This document shows positions 11,753-21,760 of a stretch of DNA of 64,000 nt, piece by piece. The stretch covers positions 12,152,501 through 12,216,500 of the forward strand of contig JAYKKT010000055.1 of NCBI GenBank assembly GCA_036023115.1. The letters are read 5' to 3'. A program made the translations under genes and the position numbers. The notes under the pieces were generated by a model that saw only the letters and a program-made list of their open reading frames with translations, was not told where the DNA came from and did not search any database. Within the stretch, counting starts at the first letter, position 1, and every line of letters starts with the position of its first letter. The DNA comes from Brasenia schreberi. Its lineage: Eukaryota > Streptophyta > Magnoliopsida > Nymphaeales > Cabombaceae.

Positions 11753-11811
11753 GATGCCCCTCTTTAGCATTATCCAAATTTATTTGGATAATGGCAAAGA
11801 CAACAACATCC
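11753..11811 (-). promoter_or_regulatory. Polypurine tract and pre-PPT palindrome of the LTR-A element
   Basis: Read on the minus strand: CATTATCCAAAT, AA, ATTTGGATAATG, then CTAAAGAGGGGCATC and the LTR start TGTAAACACC at 11752. The AAAGAGGGG tract is the plus-strand primer site that defines a 3' LTR. The 12-bp arms are perfect. About 20 bp of this element's interior remain before plus-strand element 1 begins near 11812, so the junction joins two oppositely oriented elements. Confidence 0.8.
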
Positions 11812-12470
11812 GGGAGGTGACAAGATCCGGGAGGATCTACCAACCCCCACATCTGCAAAGTGCTAAAAAGGTGGTCAGTGTGCTTGGCCCCTCAAAAGCA
11901 TATATTCCTAGAGTTCCATAAAAAACGGACAAAGGAAATGTCGTTTTGAAGGTGTATGATTTCGAAAACCATCTTTCAAAGATTCCTATCAATATGTCCA
12001 TCCTAGAGCTAATACAAACTTCTCCTAGGCATAGACTAGTGTTAGAGAAAATTCTAGAAAGAGCAAGGGTTAGTTTGAACATTACCCCTGAATCTTTGTT
12101 CAAACAAGTGGCCTCCATAGGAGCGAAAACGCCCATCATATTCTCGGAAGATGATATAGATAGACCCTACGAGTCCCATAACCAGGCCCTACATATCGAG
12201 GTGGTTCTGAATAACCACTCTCTGGATAGGTGTCTTGTCGATGGGGGAGGAGGGCTCAACATCCTTCCACTTCATGTGGCGAATCAAATCAGAGTCACCT
12301 TGACATCCGTCCATCCAAGTCCCATCGTTATCACTGGATATGATGGGAATGCGTCTAGACCAATAGGATCTATCGAACTCCCCATGGAAACGGGAGGGAT
12401 AGCACACACGGGGGTGTTTCATGTCCTAGACATCCACCCCCATTATAACCTGTTGTTGGGAAGGCCCTAG
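11812..12470 (+). pseudogene. Element 1: retroviral-type aspartic protease region
   Basis: The frame begins REVTRSGRIYQPPHL, has an in-frame stop near 11920, then runs on as 174 residues from 11946. It contains CLVDGGGGLNILPL (catalytic Asp followed by GGG where most retropepsins have S/T-G), the flap-like VITGYDGNAS, and LLLGRP near the end, where TAG replaces the expected Trp at 12469. Elements 2 and 3 carry the same domain (DGGGG at 36188-36202 and 45008-45022). The domain would cleave the polyprotein. Gag is missing upstream because element 1 is truncated at the junction with LTR-A. Stops and frame changes make it non-functional. Confidence 0.8.
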
Positions 12471-12639
12471 ATACACAGCTTATGCGTTGTGCCATCTACC
12501 TTTCACAGGTGTGTCAAGATCCCTTTGAGGGATAAAGTCATAGTGATCCTAGGAGAGAGTCACCCTCAACTTCAGGGGGTCATAAATTCCCCCTGCTTGT
12601 CAAGCTCCCAGACCCATGAGGTAAAATTGGGGCAAACCA

Positions 12640-13085
12640 TGCTCGAGCCATAAAGGCTCACTTTGTATAACCCTAGGAAGCTCGTGTATGTGAAGGGGCC
12701 GCCCAAGGCTGGCCCCCTCAAGGTTCTGACCCTTCTAGGAAGACCTGAGAATCCCTTATTTCCAAAACCCTTGGACAAGAAGCTCTATGTGCACAACATA
12801 GACGACAACAAGTTCCAGGACCATGATTTGTATTCAAACTTCTCTAAAAATAAAAAATCGTGAAACATGCTGTTAAACATGGGCTATTTGCCTTATAAGA
12901 GTCTAGGGGCACAAAATCAGGGTCTCCTAGAACCCATACTTCCTAGGGCCAATCCAAGCCGATATGGGATCGACTATACTCCCAAAATACCACCAGAGCC
13001 GCCCCCTGTGACCACCTTGGTCAAGGGTGCCCTAGAGCCTACCCTAGAAGAAACCTACGATTTAGACCTCCTATTCAGAGTCTAA
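12640..13085 (+). pseudogene. Element 1: linker and G-patch-like domain
   Basis: Residues read KAGPLKVLTLLGRPENP, a Lys-rich stretch and FQDHDLYSNFSKNKKS. After a TGA at 12861 (expected Trp) come MLLNMGYLPYKSLG, QNQGLLEPI and YGIDYTPKIPPEPPP. The N-MGY-x-P...LG...Q-G-x-xEP...YG-[IL]-x-Y-[TS]-P pattern is the G-patch form seen after the protease in Tat-type elements; elements 2 and 4 have the same block. It ends LDLLFRV-stop at 13082-13084, just before the conserved acceptor-like sequence and the RT frame. G-patch domains generally bind RNA or helicases; its role in this element is unknown. Confidence 0.7.
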
Positions 13086-13110
13086 CCTGTAGTGTTTTCC
13101 CTTAGTAGGT

Positions 13111-14146
13111 ATGATGGAAGATCCCTTTATCAAACATACAAAAACATTTGAAAAACTCAAAATCGAAAAAATGGAAAAATTGCAAAAGCCAAAAACATTG
13201 GAAAATCAAAAACTTGAAAAAAGAGTAGTTTGTATAGTTCCCAAGGTTCTAGTTTTACAAAAGAACAAAAAAATCGAAAATTTACAAAATTTTAAAAAGA
13301 TTTTGTACATAGCTGCTCCTTGTAAGGCTTTGAAAAAAGGAAAGGATTTCGAAAGAAACATTGTCTGTATAACCAAACCAAAAATTTTGAAATCAATAGA
13401 AATTCCAAGTGTAAAACCAGGTCTTTTGAAAATCCATGCATCAAATTCCCTCGAATCTATAAACCACGAGAATGATCGAAGCCCAGAAGTGGATCCCCTT
13501 GAGGAAGATCCCACTTCTGAGCTCCCAGAATTTCATAAAATTCTCGATTTTGAAAGACCTTCCAATTCAGTAGGAGGAGATTTCATAGAGGTAAACCTAG
13601 GGAGTGATTCAAATCCCAAACTCATTAAGGTAGGCGCATGTTTGCATGTTCATGAAAGATCAACATTCATTACATTTCTACAAACCTACTTAGATGTGTT
13701 TGCATGGACATATGAAGACATGCCGGGCATAGACCCCAGTATTGTCGAACATCGTCTTCCCTTAGATACGGATGTAAAACCCATAAAGCAAAAGCTTAGG
13801 AAAATACATCCGAATGTACACGCACAAGTCAAAGAGGGTTTTGAAGATCTGTTAAAAGCCGGATTTATAAAACCCATTGCGTATTTTGATAAGTTATCCA
13901 ATATCGTTGTTGTTCAAAAACCAATGGGAAGATTCGAATATGCATCGATTTTAGAAACCTGAATAAAGCCACTCTAAAGGATAATTATCCTTTACCAAAC
14001 ATAGATTTGATAGTTGATAGTACTGCAAATCACAAAATGTTTTCATTTATGGATGGCTATTTAGGGTATAATCAAATCAAATTAAGTCCATGAGATCAGG
14101 GTAAGACCGCGTTCACAACCCCATGGGGCACGTACTGCTATACAGT
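13111..14146 (+). pseudogene. Element 1: reverse transcriptase, N-terminal part, interrupted by LTR-B
   Basis: A Lys/Asn-rich linker (13111-13500) leads into GGDFIEVNLGS, FAWTYEDMPGIDPSIVEH, KLRKIHPNVHAQVKEG and LLKAGFIKPIAY. At about 13930 a small deletion breaks the frame; RICIDFRNLNKAT then continues in another frame, followed by FSFMDGYLGYNQIKL (with the motif A catalytic Asp) and a TGA at 14092. The segment stops at TYCYTV exactly where solo LTR-B is inserted, and resumes with MPFGLKNTG at 17268. The linker is non-catalytic and poorly conserved between elements. Frame changes and stops show it is a relic. Confidence 0.85.
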
Positions 14147-17100
14147 TGTAAACACCCCAAAATCCCACGATTTTCCCAAAACACCTGGTTTTGCAAAAGC
14201 AGCCCCAAAGGGCTATTTTGAGTTTGGAAATCCAAGAGCCTTCCAGGCAACCCTGTACTTATGTTCAAACTATATATGTTTTAAAATATGTATAATATAG
14301 TTTTAAAACCTTTAAAAAGATGTTTTGAAACCCCACAAAGCGACTTGGCCTGATGAAAGTAGGACCAGAAGAGCGAAAGAGAGCCCGGAACTGGAGCACA
14401 TGTCGAGCCCCGACACATCAACTCTCGTATCAGATTCATCCCTAGAATCTTGAACATCTAAGCCCCTGTCATCAGCAAATCCATCAAAATGATCTCCGGA
14501 AGGTGAAAACAGAAGCGGACGACCATGTTGGCGAAGACCCAATGCAAGACGGAGTACTGATACTATCAGGCCCCGCACAAACCGTTCATTTCGAACATAC
14601 CTTGAAGGAGTCAGAAACCAGATTTGGATCGGATCTAGACCATATATATCCAGATCCCAATCCAAACATGTATGTAGATTTGGATTTGGATTTGGATCCA
14701 AAGATCCAATCCAATATCCACATCCATGGCCCACATCACCTTCTCATAAATGGAGGTGGGGCCCACAAGAAAATCACGTGGAAAGCTTGGGCATGAGAGA
14801 GCATGGGGGGATTAAATGAGTGTGGGTTTAAGCTTGTATGCACCTACACCAAACCTAGGGCTGCACTAACTTGATGCAACTATGTCCATGGGTCATGCAA
14901 AGGGATGCTCCTAACCCTAAGCCTAAGCTAACCCACCTTACCTAGCCATCTCCCCCTAAATCCGACCTAATCCTAGCCATTTCCCCTAAACCCGACCTAA
15001 TCCTAGCCTAATCACCTAACCCACTTCCCTAATCCTTCCCTAATCCTAGCCTAATCACCTAACCCACCTCCTTAATCCTCCCCTAAACCTAGCCTAATCC
15101 CCCTAACCTCACCCTAATCCTAGCCTAATCACCTAACTCACTCCACTAAACCTCACCCTAAGCCCAACCCACCTAACCAAGCCCTAAAACCACAAACCAG
15201 CCCACCTAAATGCCTAGCACACCATATTCCCAAACCACCTAAGACAAATATCTGGCCCACCTAAATATCTACCATACCATACCCCTAAACCACCACCCCT
15301 AAACCAGCCCAACCGACCTCCCCAATACCAGCCCAAACCGACCCCACTAAAGCCTATAAGCCCTTGGGGCGGGTTTTTGCATGAAATCCTTGGGCAGCTA
15401 AGTCCTTCCTCTCCTCTCTCATCCCTTTCTCTCTTCTCTCACCTGCTCCCCCCTTGGAACCTGGCCAGCTCCACTCCATGCCACCTCCATCTCTCGGCCA
15501 GCTCCACTCCACACCACCGGCTGCACCTGCCACCTTCCCTCAACCGGCTGCACCTTGACACCCGCCATCTCACCCTTCGGCCAACCTTCATTCCGGTTAG
15601 TACCCCATCTCAATGCCACCTTTTCTTCACTCCCCCTCCATTCTTAGCCACCACCCGCCACCTTTCCCTAGCCAAGGCTCCAACCGGCCACCACCTGCCA
15701 CCTTCCACCATTCGGCCAGCATCACCCGGCCACACCACCTGCCCACCTTCCCTTAGACAGCCCCTAACTAGCACCCTTACCTTCCCTAAGCACCCCAATC
15801 CAGCCAAGGCCGCACCCCATCCACTCGGCTAGCGCCAAGGCGCCACCCGCCTGCACTTGCTTCCATTCGGCCAGCACACCCACTTGCCGCGCCCATCCAA
15901 GGAGCTCCCTCTTGCAGCCCAAGGCGACTCACCAGTCCAAGCGCAAGCAAGTCACACCCAGACCAGCTATACGTAAGTGCCTAACTCGGTCCTTGTCATA
16001 GACTTGCTTATGCTTAATTAAATTCGATACAGGGTTGTAATAATGGAGCGTTGTCTCCCCCCGCTTGTAATAATGTGGTTTGGCACACCCACACACACAT
16101 GGGCCTAATAAGCCTTTAAGATATAGCTATACGTATATGATTTAAGTTGCGTGGGTTTTGTTTAAGTCGTGTGTGTTGTCTTTCAATTTTCACACTCACA
16201 CACATTGAGCTTTCGCTCTTCCAAGACCCTAGTAAGGGCCTATTGCAATTTCGTTTTGGGGGTGTGTTACTTCAAGTTGTGTGCGTACTATTTCATTTCT
16301 ACACTCACACACATTGAGCTTTTGCTCTTACTCCCAAGACCTTAGTCAAGGCCTATTGCAATTATATTTGGGTTTCATTTCATGTCGTGTGCATAGTATT
16401 TCATTTCTACACTCACACATATTGAGCTTTCGCTCTTACTCCCAAGACCTTAGTCAAGGCCTATTGTAATTATATTTGGGTTTTATTTAAGTCATGTGAG
16501 TTATCTTTCAAGATACACACAACACCCACACACACGTTGGCGACCTTCGGGCCCATATATATTATAAGTATTTCCCTTTCGGCTATGTCTTTAAGATTTG
16601 GGTTTTAAGGTTCAGTAGTGTGCGTAGTCTTTACATATATACACGGCACACACTTGCATAATTGAGCCTTTCCGCTCTTAAGATATAGCCATATTTCCCT
16701 TTTGCAATTTCCCTTTTGCAATTTACATTAAGTCATTTTCCTTCCACATTGTCTTTCAATTCGGGTTTTCCCTTTGGAGTAGCGTGAGTTTGCATTGCAT
16801 ATACACCATACCACGAGTTAGGACGCATATTGCATCAAAGCAAACCCCACACTCCCGCTCAAAATCGCCCCACTTAGGTCACATGTGCATACACACGCCT
16901 AGTTGGCCCGAAAAGGGATAAAAAGAAAGGCATAGGCACGTGCAGATCCACGTGAAATAAAACTTGAAAAACCATACAAATCAGCCCGAATCGAACACCT
17001 CAAACATTTTTTCTAGGTTATCATGTATAAAACTCGATTTTCTAAGCATACAGACTGACCCTTGCACATCAGTGCAAGAAGGTCTGCGACGAAAAGAGCT

Positions 17101-17262
17101 TGCTTGCGCACAGTCGCCACGATAGAAGTCAGATCTCAAAATATTTCTTCGCTAGCTTAAGCAAGCTAGTTGGCACCCCCTTTTGCTTAAAATATGACTT
17201 AGACACACGAAAAGATTCGCTTCAGGCCTAAGAAACCAGAGGCGGGATTTTCAACGTCTACA
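14147..17262 (+). mobile_element. Solo LTR-B (3116 bp) inside the RT of element 1, TSD ACAGT
   Basis: It starts TGTAAACACCCC, ends ACGTCTACA, and is flanked by ACAGT at 14142-14146 and 17263-17267. There is no primer site, coding sequence or polypurine tract, so it is a solo LTR left by LTR-LTR recombination. Going from U3 on, it contains: a 'gatttggatttggatcc' block (14670-14710), ACGTGG near 14775, a CCTAA-rich tract (14900-15330), a TATAAG at 15355, a C-rich tract (15400-15960), the conserved AATAAT core (16026-16081), the hairpin repeat block (16090-16740), and the two U5 hairpins at 17061-17078 and 17152-17169. Pro-rich frames inside it are compositional and not genes. Confidence 0.92.
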
Positions 17263-18147
17263 ACAGTCATGCCCTTTGGTTTGAAAAATACCGGCGCAAT
17301 ATACCAAAGAGCCATGACCACGATCTTCCATGATTAGATTCATGAGCTCGTAGAGGTATTTGTGGATGATCTCTTGGCAAAATCCAAAACTCGATGCACA
17401 CAAATCGAATGCTTACAAAAGATTTTCAAAAGGCTTAGACTTTACAAAGTAAAGCTAAACCCTCATAAATGTGTATTCGGAGTAGAGTCCGGAAAGCTCT
17501 TAGGCTTTATGGTGAGCCAAAGGGGTGTAGAAGTCGACCCCTCTAAGTGTAGAGTCATCATAGACATGGCTCCACCCTCCAATCTCACGCAGATTCGTAG
17601 CCTCCAGGGTCGATTACAATCCATTCGCCGGTTTATATCAAACCTGGCAACTAGATGCGAACCCTTCAACAAATTGTTGAGGAAGGGCACAAAATTTTCA
17701 TGGGATGACTACTTTCAAAAGTCATTCGAAAGACTAAAGGCATACCTAGTTAATCCCCCTATTTTAAATCCTCCAAAGCAAGGAAAACCTCTTTTGCTTT
17801 ACATTTCCGTGCATGCGAATACCTTGGGAGCTTTGTTAGCTCAATACGAGAATGACACCCACAAGGAGTATGCCATCTATTATATTTTGAAAACTCTCTT
17901 GGCTTACGAAAGGAATTATCAAGCCATGGAGAAGACGTGCTTGGCCCTAGTTTGGGCCTGCCAGAAATTTCGACACTATTTCCTAGATCATGAGATCTGG
18001 ATAGTGTCCAAGCTTGATCCAATGAAGCATTTGTTCGAAAAACCCATTCTCATTGGTAGATTGGGCAAATGACAACTCCTTTTAATGGAGTATGACCTGA
18101 AATACCATCATCAAATCTCCATTAAGGGGTAAGCCCTAACTGACTAC
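17263..18147 (+). pseudogene. Element 1: reverse transcriptase, C-terminal part, and degenerate RNase H
   Basis: It resumes at VMPFGLKNTG, then has FVDDLLAKS (motif C, two catalytic Asp; 17357-17383), LRLYKVKLNPHKCVFG and LLGFMVSQRGVEVDPSKC (RT thumb), followed by an RNase H-like region. There the first conserved Asp of the Ty3 RNase H (usually DAS) is absent: the text reads LLLYISVHANTLGALL. The MEKTCLALVWA helix remains. Stops at 17336 (TAG), 18070 (TGA) and 18130 (TAA) disable the frame. A first RNase H without its Asp, followed by a second RNase H, is typical of the Tat lineage. Confidence 0.85.
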
Positions 18148-18735
18148 GTGGCTGAGTTCTCCCTGGAGGACGCATATCCCACATTTAGTGAAATGCTTGA
18201 TAAAGGCATATTGCAAAACCATTTTCAAAACCACATTTTGGCAAACTCTTTCGAAAACCAAGTGTGGAAGATGTACTTCGATGGGGCACGAAACCAACGA
18301 GGGGCTGGTGCTGGGGTCATCCTCATATCCCCTGAAAAGGATGAGATCCCCATAGCAATTCACCTAGATTTCAAATGTTCCAACAATATAGCTGAGTATG
18401 AAACATTCATACAAGGCTTAAGGATTTCGAAAACTCTAGGGGCATCATGCATCAAGGTCTTTGGAGATTCGATCCTTGTTATAAATCAAGTTTTGAAAAT
18501 TTGGCAAGTGCGAAATGAAAAATTTCTTTCGTATCACGAGTTGGCCACTCGATTGGTTGAGTCATTCCAATTGTGTAGGCTCACACACATAGGAAGAGAG
18601 AATAATGGCATTGCCGATGCCCTCTCCTCCTTGGGTTCAGCCCTAAAGGTCGATCCCACTTTGAGAACTCGATCCTTAGAGATATGGCATGCGCCCACTC
18701 CATCCGCACACGATTTAGATATTTGCCAAAATAAT
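18148..18735 (+). pseudogene. Element 1: archaeal-like RNase H (aRH)
   Basis: VWKMYFDGARNQRGAGAGVILISP (18262 on), NIAEYETFIQGL, VFGDSILVINQ, and GIADALSSLG give the D-E-D-D catalytic set of a type I RNase H. It lies downstream of the RT-linked RNase H, as in Tat/Ogre elements, where this domain was acquired separately and takes over RNA strand degradation. The frame is open through the whole domain and on into the integrase zinc finger (302 residues to 19056), making this the best preserved part of element 1. Confidence 0.85.
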
Positions 18736-18819
18736 CCAGATTCTGTTGAAAAACCCTGGTTCTATGACATCAAATATTTTCTAGAAAATGGGGGATTCGC
18801 TGAGGATGCCACATCCAAA

Positions 18820-19056
18820 GATAAGGCATTCATCCGAAAAATTTCTACCCGATACACCATTTTGGGTGGGGTTTTGTACAATTTTTTTTTTACCGGCATC
18901 CTACTAAGATGTGTCGATCTAGAGGAGGCTAGGACTGTTATGCATGAATTCCACGACGGAGAATGTGGAGGTCATGTTAATGCCAACATGATGGCAATGA
19001 AAATACTTAGAGCGGGCTATTTTTGGTCCACCCTGCTCGAATTTCATTTTGTTTGA
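18820..19056 (+). pseudogene. Element 1: integrase N-terminal zinc-binding region, truncated
   Basis: FIRKISTRYTILGGVLY, LLRCVDLEEARTVMHEFHDGECGGHVNANMMAMKIL (the two His of HHCC) and AGYFWSTL are readable; the sequence then jumps into 3' UTR-like DNA at about 19044 before the Cys pair. The whole catalytic core (DDE) and C-terminus are deleted. In element 2 the same segment continues KCHPCQVHG. The deletion joins the zinc finger to the family's 3' UTR block, so it was internal to the element. Confidence 0.8.
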
Positions 19057-19544
19057 GAATTCGAAGTTTCGAATAAGACGTAGGAATTTTCAAATATAGC
19101 TTGTTTTCTTATAAAACCTCCGCTAGATTAGCGAGTGTCAAGACTCAAGCAAAGGCAAATACGAAGAGCTCGAGATCCTTAGGATTGAGGCTCAAAGTAG
19201 TTTTCCCTTTTGTAAATAGATTTTGAAAAATCGAACATCGAGCAACATAGGGTCTGCTCACTTGGAGCAGCAGGCCTTCGTAAGTCTCAAGAGTTCGACC
19301 ATGCCCTCTGGTCTCTGGGAGGTCGCCATTCTTGGCGTCTCATCCATGACATGCATGTGCATATCCACACATAACATGATCCCATGTAGGAACCAGATTC
19401 CATAGAAAACCCTTTGGCGTGATATCACCTCCTACCAGTTTTAAAAGAGAGATTTTGCTAAAAATTGGGACGATCCCATATTTTCGTGGATAGATCTAGG
19501 GAGACATCGAAAGGGGTGTTGTCATTTTTTCCATTATCCAAATC
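19057..19544 (+). other. Element 1: 3' untranslated region
   Basis: No gene. The 'ttttgtttgagaattcga' start and the 'tagattagcgagtgtcaagactcaagc' block are homologous to 7500-7620 and 58430-58560 in the other elements. The stretch leads into the palindrome and polypurine tract. Confidence 0.7.
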
Positions 19545-19572
19545 AATTTGGATAATGCCAAAGAGGGGTATC
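19545..19572 (+). promoter_or_regulatory. Element 1: pre-PPT palindrome and polypurine tract
   Basis: ATTATCCAAAT, a CA loop, ATTTGGATAAT, then GCCAAAGAGGGGTATC, directly followed by LTR-C at 19573. This is the same arrangement as at 8011, 11753 (minus) and 58926. Confidence 0.8.
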
Positions 19573-21500
19573 TGTAAAAACCCCAAAATCTCATGATTTT
19601 TCTCAAATTACCTGGTTTTGCAAAAGCAGCCCCAAAGGGCTATTTTGAGTCTGGAAACCTAGGAGCCTTCCAGACAACCTTGTACATATGTTAAAACCAT
19701 TTATGTTTTAAAATATATACATACAGTTTTGAAACCTTAAAAAGGTGTTTTGAAACCCCAAAAAGCAGCTTGGCCTGATGAAAGCAAGATCGAAGAAGCA
19801 AAAGAGAGCCCGGACCCAGAGCATATTTCAAGCCCGGTACATCAACTCTCGTATCAGAATCATCCCCAAATTCTCGGACATCCAAGCCCCTGATATCAAC
19901 AAATTTGTTAAAATGATCTCCGGAAGGTGAGAAGAAGAGCGGACGATAATATTGGCAAAGACCCAACACAAGACGGAGTACTAATGCAGTCAGGCCCCTC
20001 ACAAACCGTCCATTTTGAAATACCATGAAGGAATCAGAAAATCAGATTTGGACTGGTTCTTGACCATATATATCCAAATCCAGACCCAAACATGCATTTG
20101 GATTTGGATTTGGATCCAAAGATCCAATCCAATATCCACATCCATGGCCCACATCACCTTCTCATAAATGGAGGTGGGGCCCAAAAAGAATTCACGTGAA
20201 AAGCTTGGGTAGAGAGAGAAGGGGGATAAAGTATGAGTGAGAAAGTTGGTGGGCTTGACTTTAGTCAAGGGTGGGTTAACCATGTGGGTTTAGCCTAAGA
20301 GTGTGGGTTTGAGCTTGTATGCACCTACACCTAACCTGGGGCTACACCAACATGAACAAGGCTGCAACTAGGTCCATGGATCGATGCTAAGGGGATGCTC
20401 CTAAAACCTAGCCCTAAGCTAACCCACCTCACCTAGCCACTCCCCCCTAAACTTGACCAAATCCTAACCACCCTCACCCAAAACCACCCCAACTATACCT
20501 AGCCGACCTCACCTAACTCACCCCACCTAACTAGACCACCTAGACCCTAGCTAGACTAAACCTAATCCCACCTTAATACCCCTAATTAGGCCCTAACCCT
20601 TAATTCCCAGCCACCCTAACCGACCTACCCTAAACCACCATACCACTCCCCCTAGCCGACCTACCCAAACCACCCCACCAGCCCACCTTATCCTAAATAT
20701 CTACCCCATACCAATCCCAACCGACCCCAACCCCCTTGCCTATAAAACCCATTCCTTTTTGCGTGAAAAAGAGCTCTCTCTCTCCTCTCTCACCTGCCCT
20801 CTCTTCCACCCCACTTCACTCCCATTCTCCCCCAGCTATACCACCTCCACCGCCACTCGGTTGCACATTCCACCTCCACCGCCGCTCCACCCGGCTGCAC
20901 ACTTCACCCGGCTGCCACCTTCTTCCAACTCCATTCGGCTGCCACCTCTTTCCACCACCTCCGGCCACCACCTCATCCACCACTCACGGTTAGTACCCCC
21001 ATCTCAACCCCATCTAACCTCTCTTCCACCCCTCTCTTACCCGGCCATACATTCCATCACCCACCACCAACCCGCCTCTTCTTCACTCATTCAACCACTT
21101 CACACCCTACCTCACCACCTTCCCTTAGTCACCCACTTCCCAGCCCCTAGCTAAACCTTCACCCTTCAACCTGCAACCACCTAGCCAACACCCTAACCTG
21201 CCCCAACTCAACCAACATCCTCACTAGCTACGCCCATCGCCCGGCCATCATCAAGGCTCTATTCGGTTAAGACCCTACTTGTCGCCCACACGCATCCAAG
21301 GAGCTCCCCTTCGGCTGTCCAAGGCGACTCACTAGGCCAAAGCCAAGCAAGTTACACCCGGACCAGCTACACGCAAGTGCCTAACTCGGTCCTTGATATG
21401 AACTTGCTTACATTTAATTAAATTTGATACGGGGTTGTAATAATGGAGCATTGTCTCCCCTCGCTTGTAATAATGTGGTTTGGCACACCCACACACACGT
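19573..21500 (+). mobile_element. LTR-C: 3' LTR of element 1, 3'-truncated
   Basis: It begins TGTAAAAACC after the polypurine tract and follows LTR-B through the U3 CCTAA-rich tract, TATAAAAC at 20741, the C-rich tract and the AATAAT core (21426-21481). It breaks after 'cacacacacgt' at about 21500, where LTR-B continues into the hairpin block. About 0.9-1.1 kb of U5-proximal sequence is missing. The Pro/Ser/His-rich frames at 20736-21154 are a by-product of base composition. Confidence 0.8.
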
Positions 21501-21604
21501 TGAGAAAACCTTAGAGAAGATATTTTACCATACATAACTTTACCATCCTCTCGTTCTTGAAGGGGGTGCTATTATTGGGGATTTTCCGTGTCTATAGCCA
21601 TGTC
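21501..21604 (-). other. Rearranged junction with a partial duplicate of integrase sequence
   Basis: Plus-strand 21527-21573 (cataactttaccatc, then ctcgttcttgaagggggtg) repeats 21657-21703 almost exactly. On the minus strand that block encodes part of the integrase around TPFKNEKMVKLC. Between them lies 'ggattttccgtgtctatag', which resembles an LTR end. The pattern looks like a repair or template-switch junction between LTR-C and element 2. Confidence 0.55.
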
Positions 21605-21760
21605 CTACCCTTGCGGGTAGTAGGGCGATGAGAAGTGGTGAGTTATGCTATACGTGTTACATAACTTTACCATCTTCTCGTTCTTGAAGGGGGTGCCATT
21701 ATCAGATACTAGGTCTTTTGGAACTCCAAATCGAGTCAAGATATTTTTTCTAATGAACAC
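21605..21760 (-). pseudogene. Element 2: integrase core, middle part (downstream of the LTR-D insertion)
   Basis: The minus strand reads VFIRKNILTRFGVPKDLVSDNGTPF and KLCNTYSITHHFSSPYYPQG, which includes the second catalytic Asp (SDNG) of the DDE integrase. It follows directly on SLTNVQG at 29332 once LTR-D and one AACAC copy are removed. The segment ends at PYYPQG-stop, so the catalytic Glu and C-terminus are absent. Confidence 0.85.

Noticed and set aside
15377..15832. Pro/His/Leu-rich frame of 151 residues
   Set aside because: Compositional frame in the C-rich tract of solo LTR-B; equivalent to 20736-21154 in LTR-C but in shifting frames.
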